A DNA stretch of 64,000 bases from Anaerocolumna jejuensis DSM 15929 (GTDB taxonomy: Bacteria; Bacillota; Clostridia; Lachnospirales; Lachnospiraceae). Made by a program: the position numbers and the translations under genes. The stretch covers positions 1 to 64,000 of the forward strand of contig NZ_FRAC01000010.1 of the NCBI RefSeq assembly GCF_900142215.1. Reading direction: 5' to 3'. The notes under the pieces were generated by a model. The model did no database searches, was not told the origin of the DNA, and was given only the letters and a program-made list of their open reading frames with translations. This document shows, piece by piece, positions 17,203 to 26,873 of this stretch (position 1 is its first letter; each line of letters starts with the position of its first letter).

Positions 17203-19151
17203 AAAAACCGGGACGCACAGGCCCCCTTTTAATGATAGGATTGCTGTTTGTTATTGTAGTTTCCCATCTTCCGGTGGTGTACACCTTGTTTTATCATAAT
17301 CTGACCGACGCTCCTTTGGCGGAGAAGGGCAGTCTTGACCTTGCCCGCGGCTCATTAGGCAAAGGCCTTGTTCTGGACGGGGAATGGGAGTTTTACTGGA
17401 ACCGCCTGCTAGTCACCGAACCGGAGGAGGCCGCACCGGATTTTCTCATCCGGGTGCCGGATTACTGGTCCCGGTATCAGATAAATGGAAGCTATCTACC
17501 GGCGGGCGGGTCTGCAAGCTACCGCCTTATACTGAAAGGATTGAAGGCTTCCTGCCTGGTCACGGTTTATCTGCCGGATTTCGGCAGTGCCTACCGGGTA
17601 TTCCTGGACGGTAAACTTACTGCTGAAAGCGGGAGCGTTTCGAAGTCCGCTCAAAAGGTATTCACTACAACAAGTGCAAAGCTCTACCCGCAAACTCTCT
17701 CGAAAGGAGAGGAACATGAGGTAATCATTGAGACGGCGACCACCCGTTTCTCCGGGCTATACATGGCTCCCGTCCTGAAAGCTTACGGCAGCGTAATGAA
17801 AGAAAACAGCAGCCGGAACAATCTGCGGCTGATTCTGTTCGGAACGGCCCTGTTTTCCTTCTTAGTCCTGATTGTCATCTACATTTTGTCCTTCCGGGAG
17901 AACAAACGCTCCATCTGGCTTCCGGTTATGGGCTTTTTGGTGCTGGTTCGTATCATGATGACAACAGAGTTCTACAGCTTTTGGCAGAATACAGTATTCT
18001 TCGGGCTATCCTACGAAGCTACAAATCCCCTGATGTTTTTCCTTACCTTTACCTTTAATTATTTTCTGATTTTTCTCATTCAGGAGCTGCTGGGGATATT
18101 GTTTACACAGCGGGAGAAGCTGGTGTTTTTAATTTACTATGCTGTATTGTTTCTTTTGTACCTTTTCATCCCTCACGGATTTTATAACCGGCATCTGACG
18201 GTTTTACTGCCGCTTCTGGTCTTTGCCTTAGAGGTTTATGGTTTTTTTAAGGTCTATCGCAACCGGCAGAGGATGAAAAAGTACGGAATGCTGGTTTACT
18301 GGGGTGCAATTCTTGCCATTACGGGACTGATTACCGATTGTTATTACATTAACGGTAACAGCTACCTTAACCTTTCCCTGTCCCTGCTTCTTCTGTTTAC
18401 GGCATATTTGATGGTACTCAGTTTGATTTCGGCTATCCGTGCTGCCAATGTATACCGTGATTTTGCAGTATCCTCGGCGAGTCTGGCCCAGGCAAGGGAG
18501 CAGATCGCCATGCAGACGGAGTACTATGATGGGCTTAGTGCACAGATAAATGAAGTCCGTGCCGTTCGGCATGATATCCGTCATTTTGTAAATGCCCTCA
18601 AAGGCCTGTCCGATGAAGGAAGGTATGAGGAGCTGAACCGCTTCTTAAGCGAATATGCAAAGATAGCCGATCCTGCACCCCTTCCGGTGTTTTGTGAAAA
18701 CGCTGTGGCAAATTCCATTCTCGGCTATTATTCCTTGCGGGTTAAGGAGCACAGCATTTCCTTTCAATGTGCCTGCCGGATTCCCAGAGAGCTTTCCGTC
18801 AGTGACAGTGACCTTTGCGTTGTTTTGGGTAACGCACTGGAAAACGCCATGGAGGCCTGCAAAAAGCTTGAAAACCCGGATATCAGGTACATTAGCGTGG
18901 AGGCAGGAAATGTAAACGGGCAGCTGCTGATTAAGATTACAAATGCCTATAACGGTATTTTATATCAGGGGGACGGCCGTTATCTCACTGCAAAAAGCGG
19001 CCGGTACCACGGTATAGGCCTTCAGAATATCCAAAAGGTGGTCAACACCTATAATGGCTTCCTGAAAACGGAGCACAGCAAGACAACGTTCACTCTCATG
19101 GCGGCTTTCCCCGAACTCCGGGCTGATTTTTCTGCAGAGGGCTTGCAATAA
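17199..19151 (+). CDS. 7TM sensor histidine kinase, GHKL type, partner of LytTR regulator
   Basis: This is a 650-residue membrane kinase. The start at ATG 17199 overlaps the regulator stop (ATGA) and follows GGCGGAGGA by 8 bases. A first membrane segment (about residues 10-30) leads to an extracellular jelly-roll domain (about 45-205; GEWEFYWNRLL, LPDFGSAYRVFLDGKL), then seven membrane helices (about 210-430), a short coiled coil, the phosphorylated histidine in VRHDIRHFVNALKG (about 460) and a GHKL ATPase with N box GNALENAMEACKKL and G box YHGIGLQNI. This order is the 7TMR-DISM architecture, which usually senses carbohydrates or cell-wall material. Confidence 0.9.
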   Translation: MKKPGRTGPLLMIGLLFVIVVSHLPVVYTLFYHNLTDAPLAEKGSLDLARGSLGKGLVLDGEWEFYWNRLLVTEPEEAAPDFLIRVPDYWSRYQINGSYLPAGGSASYRLILKGLKASCLVTVYLPDFGSAYRVFLDGKLTAESGSVSKSAQKVFTTTSAKLYPQTLSKGEEHEVIIETATTRFSGLYMAPVLKAYGSVMKENSSRNNLRLILFGTALFSFLVLIVIYILSFRENKRSIWLPVMGFLVLVRIMMTTEFYSFWQNTVFFGLSYEATNPLMFFLTFTFNYFLIFLIQELLGILFTQREKLVFLIYYAVLFLLYLFIPHGFYNRHLTVLLPLLVFALEVYGFFKVYRNRQRMKKYGMLVYWGAILAITGLITDCYYINGNSYLNLSLSLLLLFTAYLMVLSLISAIRAANVYRDFAVSSASLAQAREQIAMQTEYYDGLSAQINEVRAVRHDIRHFVNALKGLSDEGRYEELNRFLSEYAKIADPAPLPVFCENAVANSILGYYSLRVKEHSISFQCACRIPRELSVSDSDLCVVLGNALENAMEACKKLENPDIRYISVEAGNVNGQLLIKITNAYNGILYQGDGRYLTAKSGRYHGIGLQNIQKVVNTYNGFLKTEHSKTTFTLMAAFPELRADFSAEGLQ

Positions 19152-19169
19152 ATTAAAAGGACTGTTTTT

Positions 19170-19200
19170 ACCCTGCCAAGTAGTCTGGCAGGGTATTTTT
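19170..19200 (+). terminator. Terminator of the LytTR operon
   Basis: ACCCTGCCA pairs with TGGCAGGGT over a 7-base loop, followed by ATTTTTAT. It separates the kinase gene from the surface-protein gene. Confidence 0.85.
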
Positions 19201-19212
19201 ATGCTGATTTCG

Positions 19213-19269
19213 ACATTAAAGGCGTCAATTTCACTATTTTGCGTTAAAGGAAAAAATTTCAGGTATAAT
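19213..19269 (+). promoter_or_regulatory. Promoter region of the SLH protein with two direct repeats
   Basis: A TATAAT at 19264-19269 has only a weak -35 (TTGCGT with a 19-base spacer), as expected for an activated promoter. Two copies of a nine-base word, ACATTAAAG at 19213 and GCGTTAAAG at 19241, lie upstream and over the -35. They resemble LytTR half sites, but their 28-base spacing is longer than the usual 21-22, so the assignment is tentative. Confidence 0.35.
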
Positions 19270-19400
19270 GCTTGGTACATGGGAGGTGATTGGAGTCTGC
19301 TCCCCTCATTTTGCGGTGTGGCAAGTTGGCAAAGAATAGAGAGGGAAACTCATTAAAAATTATTTCTGGAAAGAAAACATTCCAAGGAGGATATAAGATT

Positions 19401-22400
19401 ATGAAACTGGTACACAAACGATTTTGGAGCCTGCTGCTGGCGGTGGCGATGGTGCTTACCATGATGCCGCTCACTGCCGCATATGCTGCCACGGGACTTG
19501 ATACGGAGCTGGTGGCAAACGGTGGTGCGGAATCAGGAAATATTTCAGGCTGGACCGATGACACCGGGGCGGGCCGCTGGAGCTCGAGTACAGCTTATTC
19601 CACATGGGCAAAGCCTGCTGCAGGCAGTCGTTATTTCTACCTTTATAATCCCAGCATGGATACCCCCCTGTCGGGAACGATGTCACAGGAAATCACCTTG
19701 ACAGGGACCGAAGGAAGCGGGGTGTTTTCCGCTATTTCCAACGGAAGCATATCCATTCGGTTCAGTGTCAGCCTATTTCAGGGAATCAGCTCGGATAATG
19801 AAGCCAAGGCAGTTTTGGAGGAATATGCCGCCAACGGCTCCTTGCTGAAAACCTCCCAGGTAGTCAACACCACCTCATCAGGAACCGCCATGGGGCAGTA
19901 TCAAATCAACACCCAGATCAACCCCGGTACCAGAAAGTTTAAGATAATTCTATCTGCAACACTGACAAAAGGCGGTTATGCACAATTTGACCAGGTATCC
20001 TTAAAGCTTGTGGATACTCCTGCCGGAAGTGCGCCTGTTTTTGGAAGTGATTTCCCCTTAGCGGCGGAAACGGACGCCGGGGTTCCCTATACTGCGAACT
20101 TTACCATAAGTGATGCCGATGTCGGAGACATTGACCATCTGACATTCAGCGCATCCTCTACCAATGTCAATCTGGTTCCTGCGGCAAACATCACTGTTAG
20201 CGGCAGCGGTGCCAGCCGGACTTTGAAAATCCTGCCGGCGGGGAATCTGTCCGGGGAAGCGGATATCACGGTGGTTGCCTCCGATGGGGCCAAAAGTGCT
20301 GATAAAACCTTTCACTTTATTGTGCATAAGGTCATTTCCATGAATACGAATTTGGTAGAGAATGGAGATGGCACTAATGGACTGGCGGGGTGGTCGGGGA
20401 ATACGGTCAACATTACACCAACGGGCAGCGGTTTTACTACGAATGATCCGAACAGCTCTATGAGCCAGAATATCGATATTTCTAAATTCTCTTCCTTCAT
20501 TGATGGGGGTGAGACAGAATTTTTGATGTCAGCAGCTTTTCCACTGGCAAATGGAAAAGTAAGCGCACAATTCTACACGGACATTGCATGTACCAATCCC
20601 GTGGGTTCTTCCTTTGCGGTAGTTGATTCTAGTTTACTGCAGCAAAAGATACCGGCAAGCGCAAAAGGCGTAAAAATCACCTTCAGCGATACAAGTAAGT
20701 ATTATGTTGATGTAGAGGTGGAGAATATCAGCTTTCAAATTGTAAATAACTTTCCCAAAATATCCTCTATCAGCGCAAAGATGACGGATTTGAGCACATT
20801 GACTGTACCAGTTTATACATATTATACCACGTCAAGCGCCGTACTTATGGCAAGCTCCAGTGATCAGAAGGTTGTTCCCAATGAGGGCATCTCAATAGGA
20901 GGCTCCGGTTTTAAACGGAGTATCAGCTTTACCCCTCTGAAAAACGGAAACATCACCATCTCACTGGCCCTGAATGACGGCAGTAAAACAGTAAACTCCA
21001 GCTTTGCCGTTACAGTCCACGAGCCTGCCAAGGTCATTAGTGTTTCAGCACCGGCACAGGGGTTCTATGGCGCTGGTAATAATCTGGACTTTACCGTGCA
21101 TTTTAACTATCCTGTCACCGGCGGAACTGACTCCAGACTGCCCCTGACCATTGGAGGCATACCGGCTGCCGCATCCTATCTCACCAGCACTGCCGACAGC
21201 ATTACTTACCGCTATACCGCCGTCATAGGCAGTTCCGGCGTGGTTGCTGCCGGAATGAAAATTGATGATACAAGCTCACCCATTGTCGATACGGCCGGAT
21301 ATGACGCAGAGGTGGAAATCAATACCGGTGCACTGGGTATTGTGCTGGTGCCGGCACCGCAGGTAACAAGTACAGCCTTGGGCGGCAGCTCGGCCTATGG
21401 TACCAAGGTAACCTTTACCGCAACGCTGAGCTGTGCGGAGTCCTTGACAGGTGCCATTCAGTTTAAAGCCAATGGTATCAATCTTGGAAATCCTGTTGCC
21501 ATCAGCGGAAACATGGCTTCCTATGAAACTACGGAAGCCGCACTTGCTGCGGGAGCAGCTTCCATAACCGCAGAGTTCATACCCAGCGGCTCTGATTTTT
21601 ATTTTAACGGACTGACTGGCAGCGGATATAGTATGAACATTGACAGGAAAGCGTTAACCCTTAAGCCGAACCCGGCTTCAAAAGTCTATGGAACTGCCGA
21701 TCCGGTATTGGACTACCTGATTACAAGCGGAGCTTTGGAAGGTTCGGATGTTCTGGCAGGGAGCCTGACCAGAGAAGCAGGAGAAGCTGTTGGTGAATAT
21801 GAGATTAAGCAGGGCACTGTGACAAACGAAAATAATGCCAACTACGACATTACCTTTGTCACAGGAGTAAAGCTATCCGTGACACCCCTTGTGATAGTCG
21901 ACGGGGTAATTTCTCCCAACACCGGCAGCTTTGACAGGAAGACTGCCAACCAGGCCGACATACAGGCTGCAATTACGTGGAACAGCGCAGTTGCTATCAT
22001 GGATGTAAAATCAGGCGGAGTCTCCATCGGTGCAGAAAATTACAGTGTTTCGGGTAATACGCTTACCATTAAAAAGGGCTATCTGACATTGCAGGCTCCG
22101 GGCACGCTTGTGCTGACGGTGGTATTCGATCAGGGTAATCCCTCTGCGCTGACTATAAGCGTCATTGATACCACGCCGCCTGCCATACCGGTAACAGGTA
22201 TCACAGTTACCGGTGCAGGCGGAGCGGACAGCATAAAGGCCGGGGATACCCTGCAAATGCAGGCAGTAATAGCTCCGGATAACGCTGCCAACAAGGCTGT
22301 TGTATGGAGCTTCGAAAGTGGAAACGGAGCGTCCATTGACGCAGCCGGACTGCTAAGAGCGACCGCAGCGGGCATAGTTATTGTTCGAGCCACTGCGCAG

Positions 22401-25385
22401 GATGGCTCCGGTGTTTATGGTGAGAAAACCATAACTATCACCGGAGAAGATTCCACAGTGAAAATTGCTATTGCCCAAAGCCCTGTAAAATCCATTCTCC
22501 ATGCCATCACCTTTGGATTGTTCTTCAAGGATACTGTTGATGTGTCAATCACATCAGCAAGCAGTAAGACTGATCACTATGAATATCAGCTTGTGAAGGA
22601 CGGCAGTCCTTTTGACAAGGACGGTACCTGGACAATAGGAGATTCCTTCAGTATAAGCCCGGATTTTAAAGGCTGGGTTTATGCCCGGGCTGTCTACGGC
22701 GGAGGAACCGTATCCGTTGCAGCTGTAAAAGCACTGGTGGTGGATTCTACCAAGCCGGAAATAACGGCAGCTTACGATGCTTCCTCCGCTTCCATAACCG
22801 TCAGTATAAAGGATGATGGTGCAGGAATTGAAAAGATTTCCTATCAGGCCGGCTCCGGTACGGAACAAACTATCAATCTGGAGCCTTCCGAAACACAGGA
22901 TATTTCCACCCGGAAGGATTTCACTATCAGCGGCCTGCCGGACGGCCGGTATGACGTGGTAATAAATGCTGCCGACAACGCTGGCAATGCGGCAGATACC
23001 AAAACCATTTCCGTAGACCAAGGCTCTGCAATTGTTGACGCAGCTATCAGCCCTGCCGCAAGAAGCTATGACCTTGCTGCTCCCGGCGATGTCAGCACCG
23101 GTATTACCTGGAACAGCGCCGGCACTGTGACGGATGTGGTATATCAGGCGGGTTCCGTCCGCCTGACAGAAACAAAAGATTATGTGGTCACAGGAAGTGC
23201 GCTGACCATTAAGAGCAGCTGCTTAAAGTCCCTGAATCTTTCTGCCGGTGCTTCGGCAAAGTTTACAGTTTCTTTTGATACCGGAAACCCGGTTACTTTT
23301 ACCGTTGATTTCGTAGATAACTATACTCCGGGTACCAATGCCCGGCTGAGCGGATTGACGGTGAATGGAAAACCGGTAGGGGACTTTGAACCGGATAAAA
23401 CCGGTTATGAGGTGAAGCTGCCTTATGGCACCGCATTGGTAATGGTAGGTGCGGCGGCGGAGGACCCCCATGCCACTGTGAATATCACACAGGCGGGTAC
23501 ACTGCCCGGCACTGCGGTCGTAGGGGTAACTGCAGAGGATTCGGCAGCCACAAAAACTTATACCATCAATTTCACTCTCGAAAACCCGGTACCCGTTCAC
23601 CGCATTACCGTTCAGAATGATGGCAGCGGCACCGCCAGCGCTGACCTGACCTTTGCTGCGGCAGGACAGACCGTTACATTGAACGGCAGCCCGAACAGAG
23701 GTTATCAGTTTAAGGAGTGGCAGGTAATCAGTCCGGCAGGCTTGTCCATTACCGGAAATACCTTCATTATGCCGGATGAAGCGGTGACGGTGAAAGCTAT
23801 CTTTAAAGCAGCCGGCTCAGGGGAAGGCGGAAACAGCGGAGAAGGCTCAGGCACTTCTTCCGGGAACGGCACTACAGTACCGGCACCAACTCCGGAAAAT
23901 AAGAGACCGGACCAGCCGGTAACAGCAGAAGTCTCTGTGACAGCTGCGGCGGGTTCAAAGGGCACCTTTGGCGCAGCCATCCCGGATAAAGCCATAAGCG
24001 ATGCCATCGAACAGGCCCGGGCCGCTGCAAAATCCCAGGATGGAACCGAAACCAGGATTTCCATGGTGCTGAATATCGACGCACCAGAGGGGAGAGCAGC
24101 TCTATTTGTAATCCTGTCCCAGGACGCATTGAAAGCTCTTACAGATACAGAGGTTTCCAGTCTGGAAATAAACGGACTGCCTGTCAGCATTCGCTTTGAC
24201 CAGACGGCGCTTCATACAATCCGGTCTCAGAGCAATGGCAATGTAACCATTACCGCAGTTTCCGGGCAGAAGCTCTCGGACGAAGCCAAAGCCAGAATAG
24301 GCACAAGGCCGGTTTACAATATCACCATAGGCTATGGTGCAGGCAGCAGTTCTTCCGCCGTAAGGAACCTGGGCGGCGGCACGGCAACGGTATCCATCCC
24401 CTACACCCCGGCAAGGAGTGAAGCAGCAGGCTGTCTGTACGTTGTGTATGTTGACGGAAATGGCAGAACAATCCCCATAGGTGCATCTGCATATGATGCA
24501 AACAGCGGCTGCCTTATCTTTACCACCAGCCATTTTTCAGTTTACGGTATAGGCTATACCGCACCAACTACAAAATTTTCAGACATATCCAGGCATTGGG
24601 CTAAGGATTCCATTGATTATACAGTAAGCCGCGGATTAATTTCCGGAACAGCTAAAACCACCTTCTCCCCGGATGCTGTCATGACCCGGGGAATGCTGGC
24701 AGCTGTCCTTGGCAAACTGTCCGGTGCAGACGTAAAAGGCTGCAAGACCAGCAGCTTCACGGATGTGAAGGCCGGAAGCACCTTCCAGCCCTATATTGAG
24801 TGGGCTTATAGGAAAGGTATCATAGAGGGTGTGAGCGGCAGCCAGTTTGCTCCGGACAAGGCTGTAACCCGTGAAGAAACCGCAGTCATTATGCAAAACT
24901 ACGCTAAGGTCACCGGTTACACCCTGCCGGCTACCCGCCAGGCCAATACCTTTGGGGACAGCAGTGCTATCTCCGGCACCTGCCAGGAAGCAGTCAAAGC
25001 CATGCTGCAGGCCGGTATCATGATGGGAGAAAGCAATAATAATTTCCAACCGGGGGACAGTATTACCCGCGCTGAAGTTTCCGCCATACTGTACCGGTAT
25101 ATCAAACTGAACCTGGATTCCGGCACGGCACAGGGATGGGCAATAAATGACAGCGGAGAGAAAATGTATTTTCGGAACGGCAAAGCCCTCACCGGCTGGC
25201 AGGATATTGAGACAGGCGGAAATACCAAACGCTACTACTTTGACACCAACGCCGTGATGGCAGCCGGAAAATGGTTCCTGATTGGCGGTAATTGGTATTA
25301 CTTCCAAGGGGACGGTTCCCTGGCTGTCAGCGCTAAAATCGACGGCTGGGAGGTCGGTGCGGACGGTGTGAGAAAGACAAAATAA
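19401..25385 (+). CDS. Giant secreted multidomain S-layer-homology protein
   Basis: This 1994-residue protein starts at ATG 19401 behind AAGGAGG, with a signal peptide ending in AAYAA. Approximate domains: two N-terminal carbohydrate-binding-like modules each beginning '(D)TELVANGGAE / NLVENGDGT' (30-210, 315-460), Ig-like folds (550-745), an MBG-type repeat (750-835; YGTADPVLDY), CBM_X2-like modules (828-922 and 1211-1308; both with ITWNSA), Big_2 (930-1015), Ig-like (1020-1205), a cadherin-like sandwich (1311-1393), an InlB-B repeat (1398-1470; GYQFKEW, MPDEAVTVKAIF), a Gly/Ser linker, a conserved pre-SLH domain (1505-1720), three SLH domains (1724-1903) and choline-binding-type repeats (1910-1994; GNWYYFQGDG). 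SLH domains bind pyruvylated wall polymer. No catalytic domain is evident, so adhesion or scaffolding is likely. Confidence 0.88.
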   Translation: MKLVHKRFWSLLLAVAMVLTMMPLTAAYAATGLDTELVANGGAESGNISGWTDDTGAGRWSSSTAYSTWAKPAAGSRYFYLYNPSMDTPLSGTMSQEITLTGTEGSGVFSAISNGSISIRFSVSLFQGISSDNEAKAVLEEYAANGSLLKTSQVVNTTSSGTAMGQYQINTQINPGTRKFKIILSATLTKGGYAQFDQVSLKLVDTPAGSAPVFGSDFPLAAETDAGVPYTANFTISDADVGDIDHLTFSASSTNVNLVPAANITVSGSGASRTLKILPAGNLSGEADITVVASDGAKSADKTFHFIVHKVISMNTNLVENGDGTNGLAGWSGNTVNITPTGSGFTTNDPNSSMSQNIDISKFSSFIDGGETEFLMSAAFPLANGKVSAQFYTDIACTNPVGSSFAVVDSSLLQQKIPASAKGVKITFSDTSKYYVDVEVENISFQIVNNFPKISSISAKMTDLSTLTVPVYTYYTTSSAVLMASSSDQKVVPNEGISIGGSGFKRSISFTPLKNGNITISLALNDGSKTVNSSFAVTVHEPAKVISVSAPAQGFYGAGNNLDFTVHFNYPVTGGTDSRLPLTIGGIPAAASYLTSTADSITYRYTAVIGSSGVVAAGMKIDDTSSPIVDTAGYDAEVEINTGALGIVLVPAPQVTSTALGGSSAYGTKVTFTATLSCAESLTGAIQFKANGINLGNPVAISGNMASYETTEAALAAGAASITAEFIPSGSDFYFNGLTGSGYSMNIDRKALTLKPNPASKVYGTADPVLDYLITSGALEGSDVLAGSLTREAGEAVGEYEIKQGTVTNENNANYDITFVTGVKLSVTPLVIVDGVISPNTGSFDRKTANQADIQAAITWNSAVAIMDVKSGGVSIGAENYSVSGNTLTIKKGYLTLQAPGTLVLTVVFDQGNPSALTISVIDTTPPAIPVTGITVTGAGGADSIKAGDTLQMQAVIAPDNAANKAVVWSFESGNGASIDAAGLLRATAAGIVIVRATAQDGSGVYGEKTITITGEDSTVKIAIAQSPVKSILHAITFGLFFKDTVDVSITSASSKTDHYEYQLVKDGSPFDKDGTWTIGDSFSISPDFKGWVYARAVYGGGTVSVAAVKALVVDSTKPEITAAYDASSASITVSIKDDGAGIEKISYQAGSGTEQTINLEPSETQDISTRKDFTISGLPDGRYDVVINAADNAGNAADTKTISVDQGSAIVDAAISPAARSYDLAAPGDVSTGITWNSAGTVTDVVYQAGSVRLTETKDYVVTGSALTIKSSCLKSLNLSAGASAKFTVSFDTGNPVTFTVDFVDNYTPGTNARLSGLTVNGKPVGDFEPDKTGYEVKLPYGTALVMVGAAAEDPHATVNITQAGTLPGTAVVGVTAEDSAATKTYTINFTLENPVPVHRITVQNDGSGTASADLTFAAAGQTVTLNGSPNRGYQFKEWQVISPAGLSITGNTFIMPDEAVTVKAIFKAAGSGEGGNSGEGSGTSSGNGTTVPAPTPENKRPDQPVTAEVSVTAAAGSKGTFGAAIPDKAISDAIEQARAAAKSQDGTETRISMVLNIDAPEGRAALFVILSQDALKALTDTEVSSLEINGLPVSIRFDQTALHTIRSQSNGNVTITAVSGQKLSDEAKARIGTRPVYNITIGYGAGSSSSAVRNLGGGTATVSIPYTPARSEAAGCLYVVYVDGNGRTIPIGASAYDANSGCLIFTTSHFSVYGIGYTAPTTKFSDISRHWAKDSIDYTVSRGLISGTAKTTFSPDAVMTRGMLAAVLGKLSGADVKGCKTSSFTDVKAGSTFQPYIEWAYRKGIIEGVSGSQFAPDKAVTREETAVIMQNYAKVTGYTLPATRQANTFGDSSAISGTCQEAVKAMLQAGIMMGESNNNFQPGDSITRAEVSAILYRYIKLNLDSGTAQGWAINDSGEKMYFRNGKALTGWQDIETGGNTKRYYFDTNAVMAAGKWFLIGGNWYYFQGDGSLAVSAKIDGWEVGADGVRKTK

Positions 25386-25404
25386 TACCTCCTTCTTAAA
25401 ATAG

Positions 25405-25451
25405 AGCAAGCCTACAGTATTATAAAAACTGTGGGCCTGCTTTTTTATTTT
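25405..25451 (+). terminator. Terminator of the SLH protein gene
   Basis: AGCAAGCCTACAGT pairs with ACTGTGGGCCTGCT with one mismatch and one wobble, followed by TTTTTTATTT. Confidence 0.85.
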
Positions 25452-25580
25452 CTAAAAAATTCATTTGCTTAAATTTGTTTCAGAAAAAGCTGATTTTATC
25501 ACTTGAAAAAGCCAATTTAATCACTGCTTCTGACACCCAGACCGGTAATTTAAGTTAAACATGTAATATTCCTATGAGAA

Positions 25581-25598
25581 TGATACAATAAAGTATCA
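25581..25598 (+). promoter_or_regulatory. Small dyad upstream of the ECF sigma operon
   Basis: TGATAC and GTATCA flank AATAAA, about 70 bases before the GTG start at 25666. TGATAC is also 17 bases from a TAAAAT, so the dyad could overlap a promoter. Operator function is only a possibility. Confidence 0.3.
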
Positions 25599-25665
25599 AA
25601 TATTAAAATTAATCCGCACATTTGTGTGCTATAAACCGTTAAACAATCAGAGAGGAGGTTTTTAG

Positions 25666-26127
25666 GTGTCGGCCGACATTCAAGAAGAATACGATAAAAT
25701 CTATCGATACTGTTATTTTAAGGTAGGCAATTCCACTTTGGCAGAAGACCTGGCCCAGGAAACCTTTCTCAAATATTTTGCGCAGAATTCCTACATAGAA
25801 CATGGCAAGAAACTTGCCTATCTTTACACAATTGCAAGAAACCTTTGTCTGGATGCCTTCCGTAAAAAACAGCCGGAAGAATTAACCGATGTAATACCTG
25901 ATGCCGAAAATTCCTTTGAGCGGCTGGAGCTTAATATAGCCATCCGGCAGGTCCTTAAAACACTTCCGGAACAAGAACGGGAGCTGCTGCTTTTTCGGTA
26001 TGTTAATGAGCTTTCGGTAGGTGAAATTGCAGTAGTTACAGGAATTTCACGTTTTGCGGTCTACCGTAGAACGAACTCAGCCCTTGCATCTCTGAAAGCA
26101 TTGCTCAAAGAGGAGGATTTCTTATGA
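25666..26127 (+). CDS. ECF-type RNA polymerase sigma factor
   Basis: This 153-residue sigma factor has a GTG start at 25666 with AGAGGAGG 7 bases upstream. Region 2 spans about residues 5-70 (RYCYFKVGNSTLAEDLAQET, then YTIARNLCLDAFRKK) and region 4 about residues 95-150 (LKTLPEQERELLLFRYVNEL, then VGEIAVVTGISRFAVYRR). Its stop overlaps the next start (ATGA), and the following three genes form one operon with it. Small ECF factors of this kind placed before a membrane protein and an ABC exporter are usually linked to antimicrobial-peptide or envelope stress; that role is inferred. Confidence 0.9.
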   Translation: MSADIQEEYDKIYRYCYFKVGNSTLAEDLAQETFLKYFAQNSYIEHGKKLAYLYTIARNLCLDAFRKKQPEELTDVIPDAENSFERLELNIAIRQVLKTLPEQERELLLFRYVNELSVGEIAVVTGISRFAVYRRTNSALASLKALLKEEDFL

Positions 26128-26873
26128 ATAAAAAACTGATAAACGGTTTGCAGGAAGCCTTTGAGGTACCGCCGCCTGTGGATAAAGAGAGGTTTTTAAA
26201 AAATCTTCCTTATCCCAAGAGCAGGTACCGGGATTTCTTTTTCAGTCAGCTTGGCTATATCCGCAAACGAGTCTGGATACTTTCCGCAGTGTTTGTCTTA
26301 GCTGGCTGGGCTGTTGCTTTTTTGTCCCCTGGGATACTAAATTGGCATGTTGAAGCGGGGAAAGTCTGGATTGTCTCTGCTGTTCTGCCCTTTCTGGCTT
26401 TGCTCACGGTCACGGAAATATACCGCTCCGCATTCTGCCGGATGGCAGAACTGGAAGGGAGCTGCCGTTTCAGCTTGCAGCAGATTATCATGGCACGGAT
26501 CAGTATATTGGGCGGAGGGAATATTAGCGTTTTAGCTCTGCTTTTATTTTTTATGAACCGGGTATCGCCCTATGGCCTACTGCGGATTCTTCTGTATCTG
26601 GGCCTTCCGTATCTCATTACCTGCGGAACATGCCTGCTGATACTGAATCAGGTGCACGGAAAGGAAAGTATATATGTCTGCGCTGCCGCGGCTTGTATCG
26701 TATCTATGATAAACCTGGTTCTCAGTAATATGATACCCCTTCTTTATACCAATACACACCTGGTTTCCTGGCTGTTCCTGTCAGCCGCCGCCATCCTGCT
26801 GATTGGTGTCCAGACATATAAATTACTTAAACGAACGGAGGGGAATACATGGAACTTACTCTTGACCGAGTGA
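26124..26873 (+). CDS. Polytopic membrane protein, probable anti-sigma partner
   Basis: This 249-residue protein starts at ATG 26124, overlapping the sigma-factor stop. Residues 1-45 are cytoplasmic and hydrophilic (EAFEVPPPVDKERFLKNLPY), followed by about six membrane segments (VWILSAVFVLAGWAVAFLSP near residue 52; IWIVSAVLPFLALLTV; ISVLALLLFFM; LYLGLPYLITCGTCLLILN; IVSMINLVLSNMIPL; WLFLSAAAILLIGV). No known domain is evident. The position between a sigma factor and an ABC pair, with translational coupling, suggests that its cytoplasmic N-terminus holds the sigma factor at the membrane. It could instead be part of the transporter. Confidence 0.75.
   Translation: MNKKLINGLQEAFEVPPPVDKERFLKNLPYPKSRYRDFFFSQLGYIRKRVWILSAVFVLAGWAVAFLSPGILNWHVEAGKVWIVSAVLPFLALLTVTEIYRSAFCRMAELEGSCRFSLQQIIMARISILGGGNISVLALLLFFMNRVSPYGLLRILLYLGLPYLITCGTCLLILNQVHGKESIYVCAAAACIVSMINLVLSNMIPLLYTNTHLVSWLFLSAAAILLIGVQTYKLLKRTEGNTWNLLLTE

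Noticed and set aside
22554..23021. Minus-strand frame of 155 codons opposite the SLH protein
   Set aside because: Antisense shadow in GC-rich coding sequence; no domain and no start signals.
24636..25409. Long minus-strand frame (257 codons) opposite the SLH domains
   Set aside because: It is antisense to a clear coding region with strong domain matches, has no ribosome site, and reads as composition-driven.
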